The notes: generated by a model from the sequence alone, not told the origin. A DNA stretch of 24,372 bases from Acidobacteriota bacterium (GCA_021819255.1 JAKART010000002.1:1-24372), one strand, 5' to 3'. Numbered from the stretch's first letter, positions 16,455 to 24,372 are shown. Translations and numbers: made by a program.

Positions 16455-17352
16455 CATCGACAGGAGATCGCAACGAACTGCGATCAGTTACCCACTGATG
16501 ATGCCGTTGGCGTGCAACCTGGTTTCACTTTTCGGGTGGAGCAAAGGACGTTCCGAGAGCCGGTGGGGCGAGATCAGAGTCACGGCTGTCCGTATCACCT
16601 GGGCTTTGCCCTGCGCCGCTCGGAGGCAGCTCCGGCTTTTCCGCTGCGGAAAGTCTCTGAAGCTTCGGCCCCTGGACGTCTCGCAGCTCCAGGAACCCCG
16701 GCGGTGCTGCTGGGCAACATCCGAGGACAAGCCGTCCGACCTGTGGTGTCCGGTCCGCCACGATCCCGGTTTGCCGGCCAGCCGTTGCGGCAAGAGATGC
16801 GGCGCCATAAGCAAAGCTTGCTCCGCGGCACAAAGGCTGTGCTTGCATTGATGCTGAAGGCTCGCCTCCCTTTGGCGCAAGCGGGGTAAAACCAAAAGCC
16901 TCTCGCCGGCTCGAAGGGGAGGCCCACGAACGGTTGGCCAGGCGCGGAGCCGGGCGTGGGGTCAGGCGCGTTTAACAGGACGCGCCTTTCGCGGCAAGGT
17001 GAACGAGAAGCTTACAGACTTCGTCGATTCGCACGAAAACTTTAGGGAACCGTCACCATCTCACCCCGGACCAGCAGCGTACGGCAGGGGATGGAGCGTC
17101 TCCGTGTGGTTTTGGGAACGGGCGGAGGATTTTGGTCTCGGATCCTCCCAAACCCGCGGATGCCGCCATCTCGCCAGGCGCGGATCGCGCCACTCGAGGG
17201 CGTCCGCGGGGAACAAGAGATCGCCGCCGACTCCGCGCTCCATCCGAGGTCCGTGCGGTCAAGGAGCGCTCTCTGCCGAACGGCGTCCGCCGCCAGGAAT
17301 GCCGGAGCGATTCAGATGCGTATTGCCGGTGTGCGGATCGCAGAGGCTCCGC
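16455..17352. other. Gene-free interval between repeat copy 3 and the molybdoenzyme operon
   Basis: I find no gene in this ~900-bp stretch. It contains short inverted repeats such as CTTTTCCGC-TGCGGAAAG (about 16637-16654) and a perfect 8-bp stem with an 8-nt loop (16964-16987). Between roughly 16525 and 16850 five of the six frames lack stop codons, yet none yields a recognisable protein. It could be eroded mobile DNA, a longer repeat or non-coding RNA; nothing here decides. Confidence 0.5.
16964..16987. terminator. Stem-loop AGGCGCGT-N8-ACGCGCCT
   Basis: A perfect 8-bp GC-rich stem (16964-16971 with 16980-16987) encloses an 8-nt loop. On the plus strand the stem is followed by TTCGCGG, and on the minus strand by GACCCC, so there is no proper T tract on either side. 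It is 366 bp beyond the stop of the molybdoenzyme gene. It may be a weak or bidirectional transcription stop, or simply a structured repeat. Confidence 0.25.
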
Positions 17353-20175
17353 TCAGGACGGGAAGCGGAAGGCTTCCGGTCTCGGGCGATAGACGCGGAT
17401 CATCCAGGGCGGGCGCCGCCAGTTGTCCGGGCCGGGCGCGGGACGCGCCAATTGCAGCCAGCGCCGATACTCCTCATGCGCTTTGTTGGTATCAACGAAG
17501 ACATCTCCATAGCGGTCCTGGGCCTCGGCCCGCGTCACCGTCACCTTCTGGTGCCAGCAATGCTGTCCGCTGACCGGGTCCGGTTGCACGGCGAAGACCA
17601 GATTCTGATGCACGCCCGCATCGTTCCACTGAATCCGGGAAGAGTCGCGGTCCGAGCTGGGAAAGGAACGAATGCCATGCAACTGGCGCATCTTCCATGC
17701 TCCGGGACGGTCCTGATTGAGGTCCACCAGCGCGGTCGACCAGCGTTCGCCGCCGGAGTTCTCCTGCAAACGCCAGCGGCCGAGGTGGTGCGAACAAGCA
17801 ATCACGCCAGGACGTATGGCTTCGGTGACCCAGACTTTGTCAATGAAGTATCCAATGGATGTCTCTACTTTCACCAGATCGCCACTCGCAACCCCCAGGC
17901 GAACGGCGTCGGTGGAGTGCATCCAGACAGGATTGCAATGCGAGAGCTCATAGAGCCACTTGGAGTTTCCCGTGCGGCTGTGAATCAGAGTGGGCAGACG
18001 GAATGTCGGCAGCAGCAACATCTCATTGCGCTCGAAGTCGATATGATCCCGATGAACGTGGCTCTTGATATAGGTGGGAAGGGCGTATTCAGGCCACTTC
18101 CAGTCCTTCAGGGTTCGCGAATAGAACTCCAGCCGGCGCGAGGGCGTGGGAAAGCCCCGAAAAGCCCTGCCCTCGATGGAGACGCCAATCGGCGTCTCGT
18201 CCCTGCGAATCACTGACGTGACAGGATCGACGACGCTGGCATCCAGCTCGGCTGCGCTCAACTCCGTGGTGTGCAGTTCATAGGTATTGCCCTCAATCTC
18301 AAAGGCTCCATATCTCCGCATATACTCGAGCGGCGACAAGCCTTCTGCGCGGGCGGCCTCGGGCAGTCCCGGCACGCTGTTTTCAAAGATCCATCGATAA
18401 TATTCGTCCAGGGTGATCTTCTCCGCCGGGCGGTAGGGAGACTCGAAGAACTTGCGGATGCCCAGCGCTCCATCGGGATCGATGCGCCAGGAGAGTTCAA
18501 TCCAGAACTCGTCTTCCTCCCAGACCTCACCCAGCCCCGCTTCACGATGCGCCTCCCAGGTAAAGTTGAACCTCTTGCCCTGGCGCTCCATCTCCACCCG
18601 CAGGACAGGTTGACGGAAGCCAATCCAGCGGCCCGCCTGGGTCTCCTGGCTCATCAGGTCATGCCGCTCGGAGGCATGCCCCATGGGCAGCACATAGTCG
18701 GCGAACCATGCGGTCTCGCTCCAGGTGGGCGTCAGGCACGCGTGCCGTTCCACCTTGCTCTCGTCGGTGAGGGCCTCGATCCAGCTCATGCCGTCCGGGT
18801 TTGTCCAGACCGGGTTGTAGACGCGGCTGAAGTAGACGGCTAGCTTGCCGCGGTTCTCTTTGAGAAAATGCGGCAAAAGAAAGCTCATCTCGAATGAGGC
18901 CAGCGGATACTCCGGCGCCCACATCATCTCATTCCACGCGTCGGGCGCCGGAGGCATCATGGGAGGCGCTGGAACAAACTTGTCCCAGGAGCTGGGAGAG
19001 GTTCCACCCCGCGTGCCGACTGACCCGGTGAGTACGCTGAGGAACATGACGGCCCGGGCTGCCTGCCAGCCGCCCAGATTGCCGGCGGCGGCGTTACGCC
19101 AGATGTGGGCAGAAAAGGCAGAGCCTGCGCGGGCAATCTCATGCGCCACCTCCACAATGGCGGAGGCGGCCACTCCGGACTCGCGCTCTGCGTACTCCGG
19201 CGTATATCCGGCGTACAACTGCTTCAGGAGATCCAGGAACGTCTCAAACGTCTCAGGCTTGTCCGCATGCTCCTCGCGCAGGAACTCCTGCCAGTTGACC
19301 CAGCGGGAGACAAAGTCGCGATCGAAGAGCCCCTCCCTTACGAGAACGTTGCACATGGCCAACAGAATCGCGGCTTCACTGCCCGGCCACGGCGCAAGCC
19401 AATAGTCAGCTTTGCTGGCGGTATTGGAAAGTCTCGTGTCGACCACGCAGATCTTGGCCCCGCCGGCTTTGCCGTCAATGATCCGCTGCGCGTGGGGATT
19501 GAAATAATGTCCTGCCTCCAGATGCGAGCTGAGCAACAGAATGAACTTGGAATTGGCGAAATCAGGCGATGGCCGGTCATAGCCTTGCCAAAACGCAAAG
19601 CCGGTGCGCGCCCCCGCGGAGCAGACGTTGGTATGGCTGTTGTGAGCATCGACGCCCCAGGCGTGCATCACTCGCTGGTTATAAACCAGTTCGTGCCCTG
19701 GCCGCCCGACGTGGTACATGATCTCGTTCTTTCGGCCTTCCTGCAGAGCGCTGCGAATCCGTGCCGCGAGATCATCGAGAACGTCGTCCCAACTCACTCG
19801 TTCCCACTTGCCCTCGCCCCGTTTGCCCGTCCTTCGCAGCGGGTACAGGATTCGCTCGGGATCCGTCACCTGGTTGAGCGTGGCCGGACCCTTGGCGCAG
19901 TTGCGCCCACGACTCCCGGGGTGCTCCGGATTGCCTTCAAACTTCCGGATCTTCAGGGTGTCTTTGTCCACGTAGGCCAACAGACCGCAGGCAGCCTCAC
20001 AGTTGAAGCAGACGGTCGGAATCAGCGCATACCGCTTCTTCACCTTGCGCGGCCACTGCGCCGGATCATACTCTGACCAGTCACTCCATTGATCGCTGGG
20101 TGGAAAACTCGACAGTCCGCCCGCGGGAGGATCCAGGGCAAGGGCATCGGGGTGGAGAGGATTCGTGTTTTTCAT
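17353..20175 (-). CDS. Molybdopterin oxidoreductase catalytic subunit (complex iron-sulfur molybdoenzyme, DMSO reductase superfamily)
   Basis: The 940-residue product is a bis-molybdopterin-guanine-dinucleotide enzyme with an N-terminal [4Fe-4S] site: C56, C59, C63 and C93 (CFNCEAAC ... RNCAKG). HNSHTNVCSAG (178-188) places C185 at the expected metal-ligand position. Cysteine ligation is typical of the polysulfide/thiosulfate/sulfite (Psr, Phs, Soe) and nitrate Nap-like branches. A molybdopterin dinucleotide-binding domain forms the C-terminal part. The N terminus has no twin-arginine signal, so the enzyme probably faces the cytoplasm, as in SoeABC-type sulfite dehydrogenases or cytoplasmic formate dehydrogenases. 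The gene starts 2 bp after the stop of the ferredoxin-NrfD gene, so translation is likely coupled. The substrate is unknown; Soe- or Psr-like chemistry is only a suggestion. Confidence 0.88.
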   Translation of the reverse strand: MKNTNPLHPDALALDPPAGGLSSFPPSDQWSDWSEYDPAQWPRKVKKRYALIPTVCFNCEAACGLLAYVDKDTLKIRKFEGNPEHPGSRGRNCAKGPATLNQVTDPERILYPLRRTGKRGEGKWERVSWDDVLDDLAARIRSALQEGRKNEIMYHVGRPGHELVYNQRVMHAWGVDAHNSHTNVCSAGARTGFAFWQGYDRPSPDFANSKFILLLSSHLEAGHYFNPHAQRIIDGKAGGAKICVVDTRLSNTASKADYWLAPWPGSEAAILLAMCNVLVREGLFDRDFVSRWVNWQEFLREEHADKPETFETFLDLLKQLYAGYTPEYAERESGVAASAIVEVAHEIARAGSAFSAHIWRNAAAGNLGGWQAARAVMFLSVLTGSVGTRGGTSPSSWDKFVPAPPMMPPAPDAWNEMMWAPEYPLASFEMSFLLPHFLKENRGKLAVYFSRVYNPVWTNPDGMSWIEALTDESKVERHACLTPTWSETAWFADYVLPMGHASERHDLMSQETQAGRWIGFRQPVLRVEMERQGKRFNFTWEAHREAGLGEVWEEDEFWIELSWRIDPDGALGIRKFFESPYRPAEKITLDEYYRWIFENSVPGLPEAARAEGLSPLEYMRRYGAFEIEGNTYELHTTELSAAELDASVVDPVTSVIRRDETPIGVSIEGRAFRGFPTPSRRLEFYSRTLKDWKWPEYALPTYIKSHVHRDHIDFERNEMLLLPTFRLPTLIHSRTGNSKWLYELSHCNPVWMHSTDAVRLGVASGDLVKVETSIGYFIDKVWVTEAIRPGVIACSHHLGRWRLQENSGGERWSTALVDLNQDRPGAWKMRQLHGIRSFPSSDRDSSRIQWNDAGVHQNLVFAVQPDPVSGQHCWHQKVTVTRAEAQDRYGDVFVDTNKAHEEYRRWLQLARPAPGPDNWRRPPWMIRVYRPRPEAFRFPS

Positions 20176-20177
20176 GA

Positions 20178-21695
20178 TTAGCTCAGAGGGACAACCTGTC
20201 CGGCTTTGATCCAGACATCTTCATATCCAAGCAGCCCGGCCAGGGCCAGGATCGCCGCCAGGATCGCAAGCTCGGGAAGAGGACGCCAGAAGAGAAACAA
20301 TCCGCCAAGAATGATCGGGGCTGCAAAGCCGATGACGACGGCCACACCCCAGAACTGCACCCGGTAGGGGCCGGTAAGCATGGCTCGACTGGCCAAAGCC
20401 GCATCCTCCGATGCATGGGGCAGCGCAAGCTCCGCCAGCACCATAGCCAGGCTGAGCAGCAGAGCGGCAAACAAGATCAACGCAGCGCTCCGTAGCACCT
20501 GAGACGCTGCGCCTGAGGCGATGCCGGCGAGCAGCACCACGGCTCCCCCAGCGCTGAGCGCCTGCACCAGAAGGTGCCACAGGAAGAGCGGACTCTGCCA
20601 GAGATCGCGCCCTTTGGCCTGGGCAAAAAGGAACGCGGAGTAGCACGCGCTCCCGATCGCAAGGGCGCCGGCGATCCACCTCAAGGCGCAAGGCACCTCG
20701 CCCGTCAGCATGCCGGTGACCAGCCAGGCTGTTCCAACCCCGCCATAGCCGATGAGGATGTAGCTGCCCAGCACCAGCCAGGAGCGAAAGTTCGGTTTGA
20801 TCAGCAGGAAGTAGAAGCGCTCCGGCCGCTTGAGATCGAAGATCAACAGCCCGGAGGTTACGGCCAGCGCGATCAGCGCGATCAGAGGACAGAGGAGCGT
20901 AAACAGCGCGCCCGGCTGCCGCGTCTGCGGCAGGAGCAGCGCGGGAACCAGCAGGGCTCCAGCCGCCATGGACTTGGTCCACAGATAAGCGGAAACCTTG
21001 CGCCCCCACGGCGCGGGATGAGGGACGTCGTAGACCTCTCGCGTCTGCCGCGGATCGAACTCTTCCCTGGTCTTCAGGTCGGCGCGCCGCTCCGCCCATA
21101 CGTAGCTGCTCTGCGCCGTCAGTTTGGCCGGACGCAGCAGATCCCCTTCAACGCCCACATAGAACAGCTTGGGCTCAGTGCCCTTTTGCGGCTTGCGAAC
21201 CGAAACCTTCTCCCGCGCCACGATCTTGCTGACGTTGCTGGCCGGATCGGCGAGGTCGCCGGCGACGATCGCCTGGGTGGGACACACAACCACGCAGGCC
21301 GGCTTCAACTCCTCCTCGATGCGATGCGCGCAGAAGTTGCACTTGGCAGCCGTGTTGGAGGTGGGGTCTAGATACAGCGCATCGTAGGGGCAAGCCTGCA
21401 TGCAACTCTTGCAGCCGATGCAGCGCGCGTTATCAAAGTCCACAATGCCGTCGGAGCGCCGGAACAACGCCACAGTCGGACAGATTTCGACGCAGGGAGC
21501 CGCATCGCAATGGTTGCACCGCAACACGGCGAAGTGGCGGCTGGTATCAGGAAACGCGCCCTTTTCCACGGATTTCACCCAGGTGCGGAAGACCCCGACC
21601 GGGACTTCGTGCTCTTCCTTGCATGCCACCGTGCAGGCATGACAGCCGATACATCGATTCTGATCGATTACAAAACCGAAACTCTTAGAACCCAC
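20178..21695 (-). CDS. Fused four-cluster ferredoxin and NrfD/PsrC-type membrane anchor subunit
   Basis: One polypeptide combines the electron-transfer and membrane subunits that are usually separate. Residues 15-138 hold sixteen cysteines in four groups (15/18/21/25, 60/63/68/72, 92/95/98/102, 119/122/134/138), enough for four [4Fe-4S] clusters as in DmsB/PsrB. From about residue 240 onward there are about eight hydrophobic helices, as in NrfD/PsrC quinone-interacting anchors. I chose GTG at 21695 as start because GGAG lies 6 bases upstream and the ferredoxin homology begins at once. An ATG at 22004 would add 103 residues without homology or a signal sequence. The catalytic subunit follows 2 bp later. 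It likely passes electrons between the molybdoenzyme and the quinone pool; the direction is not known. Confidence 0.87.
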   Translation of the reverse strand: MGSKSFGFVIDQNRCIGCHACTVACKEEHEVPVGVFRTWVKSVEKGAFPDTSRHFAVLRCNHCDAAPCVEICPTVALFRRSDGIVDFDNARCIGCKSCMQACPYDALYLDPTSNTAAKCNFCAHRIEEELKPACVVVCPTQAIVAGDLADPASNVSKIVAREKVSVRKPQKGTEPKLFYVGVEGDLLRPAKLTAQSSYVWAERRADLKTREEFDPRQTREVYDVPHPAPWGRKVSAYLWTKSMAAGALLVPALLLPQTRQPGALFTLLCPLIALIALAVTSGLLIFDLKRPERFYFLLIKPNFRSWLVLGSYILIGYGGVGTAWLVTGMLTGEVPCALRWIAGALAIGSACYSAFLFAQAKGRDLWQSPLFLWHLLVQALSAGGAVVLLAGIASGAASQVLRSAALILFAALLLSLAMVLAELALPHASEDAALASRAMLTGPYRVQFWGVAVVIGFAAPIILGGLFLFWRPLPELAILAAILALAGLLGYEDVWIKAGQVVPLS

Positions 21696-21746
21696 AATTT
21701 TCTCCAGGACGATCAGGGGATCGTTGCAGATGGCATTTCTGGTCGA

Positions 21747-21773
21747 ATCAACTTGACGAAATCGAAACTTGAT
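21747..21773. promoter_or_regulatory. Imperfect palindrome upstream of the ferredoxin-NrfD gene
   Basis: ATCAACTTG and AAACTTGAT match as inverted repeats at most positions, with 9 bases between. The site lies about 50-80 bases before the GTG start at 21695, where an operator for the molybdoenzyme operon might be expected. No convincing minus-strand promoter hexamers were found beside it. Confidence 0.2.
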
Positions 21774-22099
21774 TTGCGTCCCTGAGGGCTCGTTCAGGCA
21801 GGGTGTTGCTCCAGGAAGCCCACAAACACTTAAGACTCTATTCGCTGTTGGCCGAACCGGCAAGACCACCCCGTCGCATTCTTGGCCCTCCGAGAGCCTT
21901 CCCGCCTGCTGATTTGAGCGGTTGGCGCGCTCTTGCGCTTGCAGGAACGTCCGTGAAAATCGCCTGCGTGGCGACCCGATGGGCGCCGGAAGCGTCCTGA
22001 ACATCGGTTACCCGTGGACAGTCGACCGCGGCGCGCTTCGCTTCCGGCATCGCGGCATCCCAGGAGTAGCGGCGGCGATGCACTAGCTGCTGATCCTTT

Positions 22100-22164
22100 C
22101 ACCTTCTGGCGTCACCCTTTGGCGTCACCTTCTGGCGTCACCTTCTGGCGTCACCCTCCGGCAA
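22100..22164. repeat. Five tandem 13-bp repeats
   Basis: The unit CACCTTCTGGCGT occurs at 22100, 22126 and 22139. The unit at 22113 differs at two positions, and the last unit at 22152 (CACCCTCCGGCAA) is more degenerate. The array ends about 75 bp upstream of the -35 box of the promoter at 22240. It could be an iterated protein-binding site or a slippage-prone minisatellite. Confidence 0.8.
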
Positions 22165-22239
22165 CGGTCGCCGGCCAAGAGAGTTGCAGATTTTTTCTCC
22201 CCAGACTGCCTTCAAACGGTTCCTATCGGTAGCAATTGA

Positions 22240-22269
22240 TTGACAGGGGCATGCGCGCGTGGCTATGAT
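22240..22269 (+). promoter_or_regulatory. Near-consensus sigma70-type promoter for the GH2 gene
   Basis: TTGACA (22240-22245, full consensus) is followed after 18 bases by TATGAT (22264-22269, 5 of 6). Transcription should start near 22276, leaving about 215 nt of leader before the GH2 start codon. This is the best promoter in the window. Confidence 0.65.
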
Positions 22270-22426
22270 CCAAGGCGTCCTGACACTGCGATGTTTCGGG
22301 GCCATGGCGGGACGGCCATCGAGGGTAGACAGAGCGGAGTGTTGCGACGAAAGGACGTTGCGGCCACTTCGCGTTCGCGGCGCAACGAGATGCTACTGCA
22401 GGAACTCGCTTGCGCCTGGAGTGGTC

Positions 22427-22459
22427 GATCTGTTTTGTGGAGTGCTAGATCTGTTTTGT
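22427..22459 (+). repeat. 12-bp direct repeat in the GH2 leader
   Basis: GATCTGTTTTGT occurs at 22427-22438 and again at 22448-22459, start-to-start spacing 21 bp. That is close to two turns of DNA helix, so the copies would lie on the same face. The array ends 31 bp before the GH2 start codon. It may be a paired operator or a leader-RNA element. Confidence 0.5.
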
Positions 22460-22490
22460 AGGTAAGTTCGTAAGGGATCAAACTGCTGCA

Positions 22491-24372
22491 ATGAAAACAG
22501 ACCAAGAGTTAGAAGTCACACGCCGCGGGTTTCTACGCACCTGTGCTACCGGCAGCCTGGCGCTGGCAAGCAAGCCCATCTGGTGTCTCTCTCCAAAGGA
22601 AGTTGCCGATGCTCCGATCTCGGGCGGAGAGCAGGCGGAGTTTGAGATGAATCATGATTGGCTCTTTGGCGGGCCGATCGAGCAGGGGAGTGGGGTACAG
22701 ATCCCTGAAAACAAGTCGCTGACCAAGGTGACGCTACCGCATTGCGTCACCCGACTGGCATGGGACCAATGGGATCCAACCTCATGGGAGCATGTGTGGC
22801 TTTACCGGCGGCACTTTTCGTTGCCCGCCGCTTACCGGCATAACCGGGTGTTCGTGAAGTTTGATGCGGCGATGGTGACGGCGGAACTTTCCATCAACGG
22901 CCATCCCCTGGAGCGCCACCAGGGGGGCTATCTTCCTTTTACCCGAGAGTTGACGCACGCTCTTCAGCCGGGCGAAAACCTTCTTGACGTGATGCTGGAT
23001 GCCCGCTATCTGAATGTTCCGCCGGAAGGTTCGCCGAAGGGCCCCCGCGCCGTGGACTATTATCTGCCCGGAGGAATGATTCGCGACGCCAGCCTCTTCG
23101 TGGTCCCGCAGATCTATATTGACGACGTCTTTGCAAAGCCAGTGGACGTTCTTGGTCCCGGCCGCCGCGTGGAGATCACCTGCTCCGTGGATGCCGCCCG
23201 CCTGCCGGGCGGAAAGACCGAATTGACTGCGGAGCTGATGGATGGAGATCGGATCGTTTCCAGCGTCCGCAAGGAGATGGCGATCGCGGAGATCGGCAAG
23301 AGCAAGACCGCGCTGTCATTGACGCACCTCAACGAGATAAAGCTCTGGGACATCGACTCCCCGAAGCTCTACGGCGTTGTGATCACGCTCAGCGAAGGAG
23401 GGCATCCGGTCCATCGCTACAAGACTCGCATTGGCTTCCGCGAGGCGAAGTTTACCGTAGACGGATTCTTTCTCAATGGACGCCGCTTACGCCTGTTTGG
23501 CCTGGACAGGCACGAGCTGTATCCCTATGCAGGTTATGCCATGCCGGCGCGAACCATGCGGCGAGATGCTGAGATTCTGCGCAAGGACTTCCATTGCAAT
23601 GTGGTTCGCTGCTCGCACTATCCGCAGTCACCGGCGTTTCTGAATGCCTGTGACGAGCTTGGGATGATGGTGTGGGAGGAGACGCCCGGATGGGGGTATC
23701 TGGGCAATGCGGAGTTTCAAGACCAGGTGGTTCAGGACGTCGGAGACATGATTATCCGTGACCGCAACCGGCCTTCCATCATCATCTGGGGGGTCAGGGT
23801 GAATGAGTCCGCCAACAATCAGCCGCTGTACAAAAGGACTACGGCGCTGGCCAAGTCTCTGGACGACTCTCGGCCGGATTCAGGCTCGATGACCACCTTT
23901 GCGAACTGGCAGACGGACTGGCATGAGGATGTCTTCTCCATGGATGACTACCACGCGGCTCCTGATGGAACGCTGGCGATCTTCCCTCCCCCCCCCGGAG
24001 TTCCGTATATGTTGTCAGAGACGGTCGGGCAGCGGACGTACACCGCCAGGGGCTTCGGAAACGTCTATCGCCGCGCCGGCGATGTGGCCACGCAGACCAA
24101 GCAGGCGATCTATCACGCCCAGGCGCACGACAAAGCTCTGGGCTATCCCCGCTTTTGCGGAGTCATTGCCTGGTGCGGCTTTGAATATGGCAGCCCGCAG
24201 AACTCCTATCAAGGAATCAAATATCCCGGAGTCGCCGATATCTTTCGCTGCCCCAAGCTGGGAGCTGCTTTTTACCAGGCGCAGGTGAGTCCTTCCTTGC
24301 AGCCGGTTATTGCGCCAAACTTTTATTGGGATTTTGGGGCTGCAACGCCTCGCGGGCCCGACAGGAACGTCG
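22491..24372 (+). CDS. Tat-exported glycoside hydrolase family 2 enzyme (beta-galactosidase/beta-glucuronidase type), 3' end outside the window
   Basis: The frame is open from the ATG at 22491 to the window edge (627 codons and one base, no stop). The N terminus reads MKTDQELEVTRRGFLRTC, with TRRGFLR at residues 10-16 as a twin-arginine motif followed by a short hydrophobic stretch, so export is through the Tat system. The GH2 order is visible: a jelly-roll sugar-binding domain, an immunoglobulin-like domain, then the TIM barrel opening at GRRLRLFGLDRHE. The likely acid/base glutamate is in IIWGVRVNES and the nucleophile glutamate in YMLSETVGQ. The ribosome binding site is weak (AAGGGA, about 13 bases upstream). 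A run of nine C (23988-23996) lies in frame just before the nucleophile motif. The exact substrate cannot be told. Confidence 0.9.
   Translation, partial: MKTDQELEVTRRGFLRTCATGSLALASKPIWCLSPKEVADAPISGGEQAEFEMNHDWLFGGPIEQGSGVQIPENKSLTKVTLPHCVTRLAWDQWDPTSWEHVWLYRRHFSLPAAYRHNRVFVKFDAAMVTAELSINGHPLERHQGGYLPFTRELTHALQPGENLLDVMLDARYLNVPPEGSPKGPRAVDYYLPGGMIRDASLFVVPQIYIDDVFAKPVDVLGPGRRVEITCSVDAARLPGGKTELTAELMDGDRIVSSVRKEMAIAEIGKSKTALSLTHLNEIKLWDIDSPKLYGVVITLSEGGHPVHRYKTRIGFREAKFTVDGFFLNGRRLRLFGLDRHELYPYAGYAMPARTMRRDAEILRKDFHCNVVRCSHYPQSPAFLNACDELGMMVWEETPGWGYLGNAEFQDQVVQDVGDMIIRDRNRPSIIIWGVRVNESANNQPLYKRTTALAKSLDDSRPDSGSMTTFANWQTDWHEDVFSMDDYHAAPDGTLAIFPPPPGVPYMLSETVGQRTYTARGFGNVYRRAGDVATQTKQAIYHAQAHDKALGYPRFCGVIAWCGFEYGSPQNSYQGIKYPGVADIFRCPKLGAAFYQAQVSPSLQPVIAPNFYWDFGAATPRGPDRNV

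Larger units (their letters stand above)
21696..22490. other. Divergent intergenic region between the molybdoenzyme operon and the GH2 gene
   Basis: This 795-bp stretch has no recognisable gene. On the molybdoenzyme side is an imperfect palindrome (ATCAACTTG at 21747-21755, AAACTTGAT at 21765-21773). Further on are five tandem 13-bp units (22100-22164), a strong plus-strand promoter (22240-22269) and a long leader with a 12-bp direct repeat. Sequence from about 21780 to 22090 shows nothing I can name. Confidence 0.55.

Noticed and set aside
14343-16456. Composite transposon formed by repeat copies 2 and 3 around the P47-like gene
   Set aside because: The outermost dinucleotides do not match (TA and CA), while each copy has its own matching pair, so independent insertions fit better.
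21695-22004. Twin-arginine-like SPRRRFSRTFL in the upstream extension of the ferredoxin-NrfD gene
   Set aside because: No hydrophobic segment follows it, and the extension itself is probably untranslated given the GTG start with a good ribosome binding site.
1-24372. tRNA, rRNA, CRISPR array, integrase or transposase genes
   Set aside because: None was recognised on either strand by eye; short non-coding RNAs cannot be excluded without a covariance-model search.

Overview
The window looks like chromosomal DNA of an Acidobacteriota member, most likely class Terriglobia. This is inferred from the high GC content, a very large Oar-type TonB-dependent receptor with an N-terminal carboxypeptidase-regulatory-like domain, a secreted glycoside hydrolase cluster, and a birA-coaX pair. 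No rRNA, tRNA, CRISPR array, transposase or integrase was seen.

Layout. (1) 1-1896: one intact 112-bp palindromic repeat, then coaX (type III pantothenate kinase) and birA (biotin-protein ligase), both on the minus strand. (2) 2004-11896, minus strand: a carbohydrate-use cluster read in the order TonB-dependent receptor, GH3 beta-glycosidase, GH38 alpha-mannosidase-like enzyme. A candidate sigma70-type promoter lies at 12001-12030, a perfect 11-bp stem-loop lies between receptor and GH3, and a small palindrome lies upstream of GH38. (3) 11897-17352: a repeat-rich accessory segment holding two diverged paralogues of the P47/OrfX-type TULIP (tubular lipid-binding) family, best known from botulinum neurotoxin orfX gene clusters. 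The 112-bp element occurs here in two near-identical copies and one strongly diverged copy. All four copies in the window, including the one at the left edge, are flanked by a matching dinucleotide (TG, TA, CA, TA), which suggests transposition with a 2-bp target duplication. (4) 17353-21695, minus strand: a two-gene complex iron-sulfur molybdoenzyme operon, made of a four-cluster ferredoxin subunit fused to an NrfD/PsrC membrane anchor, then the molybdopterin catalytic subunit. Neither carries a Tat signal. (5) 21696-22490: a divergent intergenic region with five 13-bp tandem repeats, a near-consensus promoter and a leader of about 215 nt with a 12-bp direct repeat spaced 21 bp. (6) 22491-24372, plus strand: a Tat-exported GH2 enzyme that runs off the window.

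How the parts fit. The receptor, GH3, GH38 and perhaps the GH2 gene can be read as a plant-polymer or glycoprotein-glycan uptake and degradation locus: the receptor imports oligosaccharides while exported hydrolases trim them. The molybdoenzyme operon is a separate respiratory or redox module of unknown substrate, probably facing the cytoplasm. The P47-like pair has no toxin gene beside it, and its role is unknown; it is the most unusual content here.
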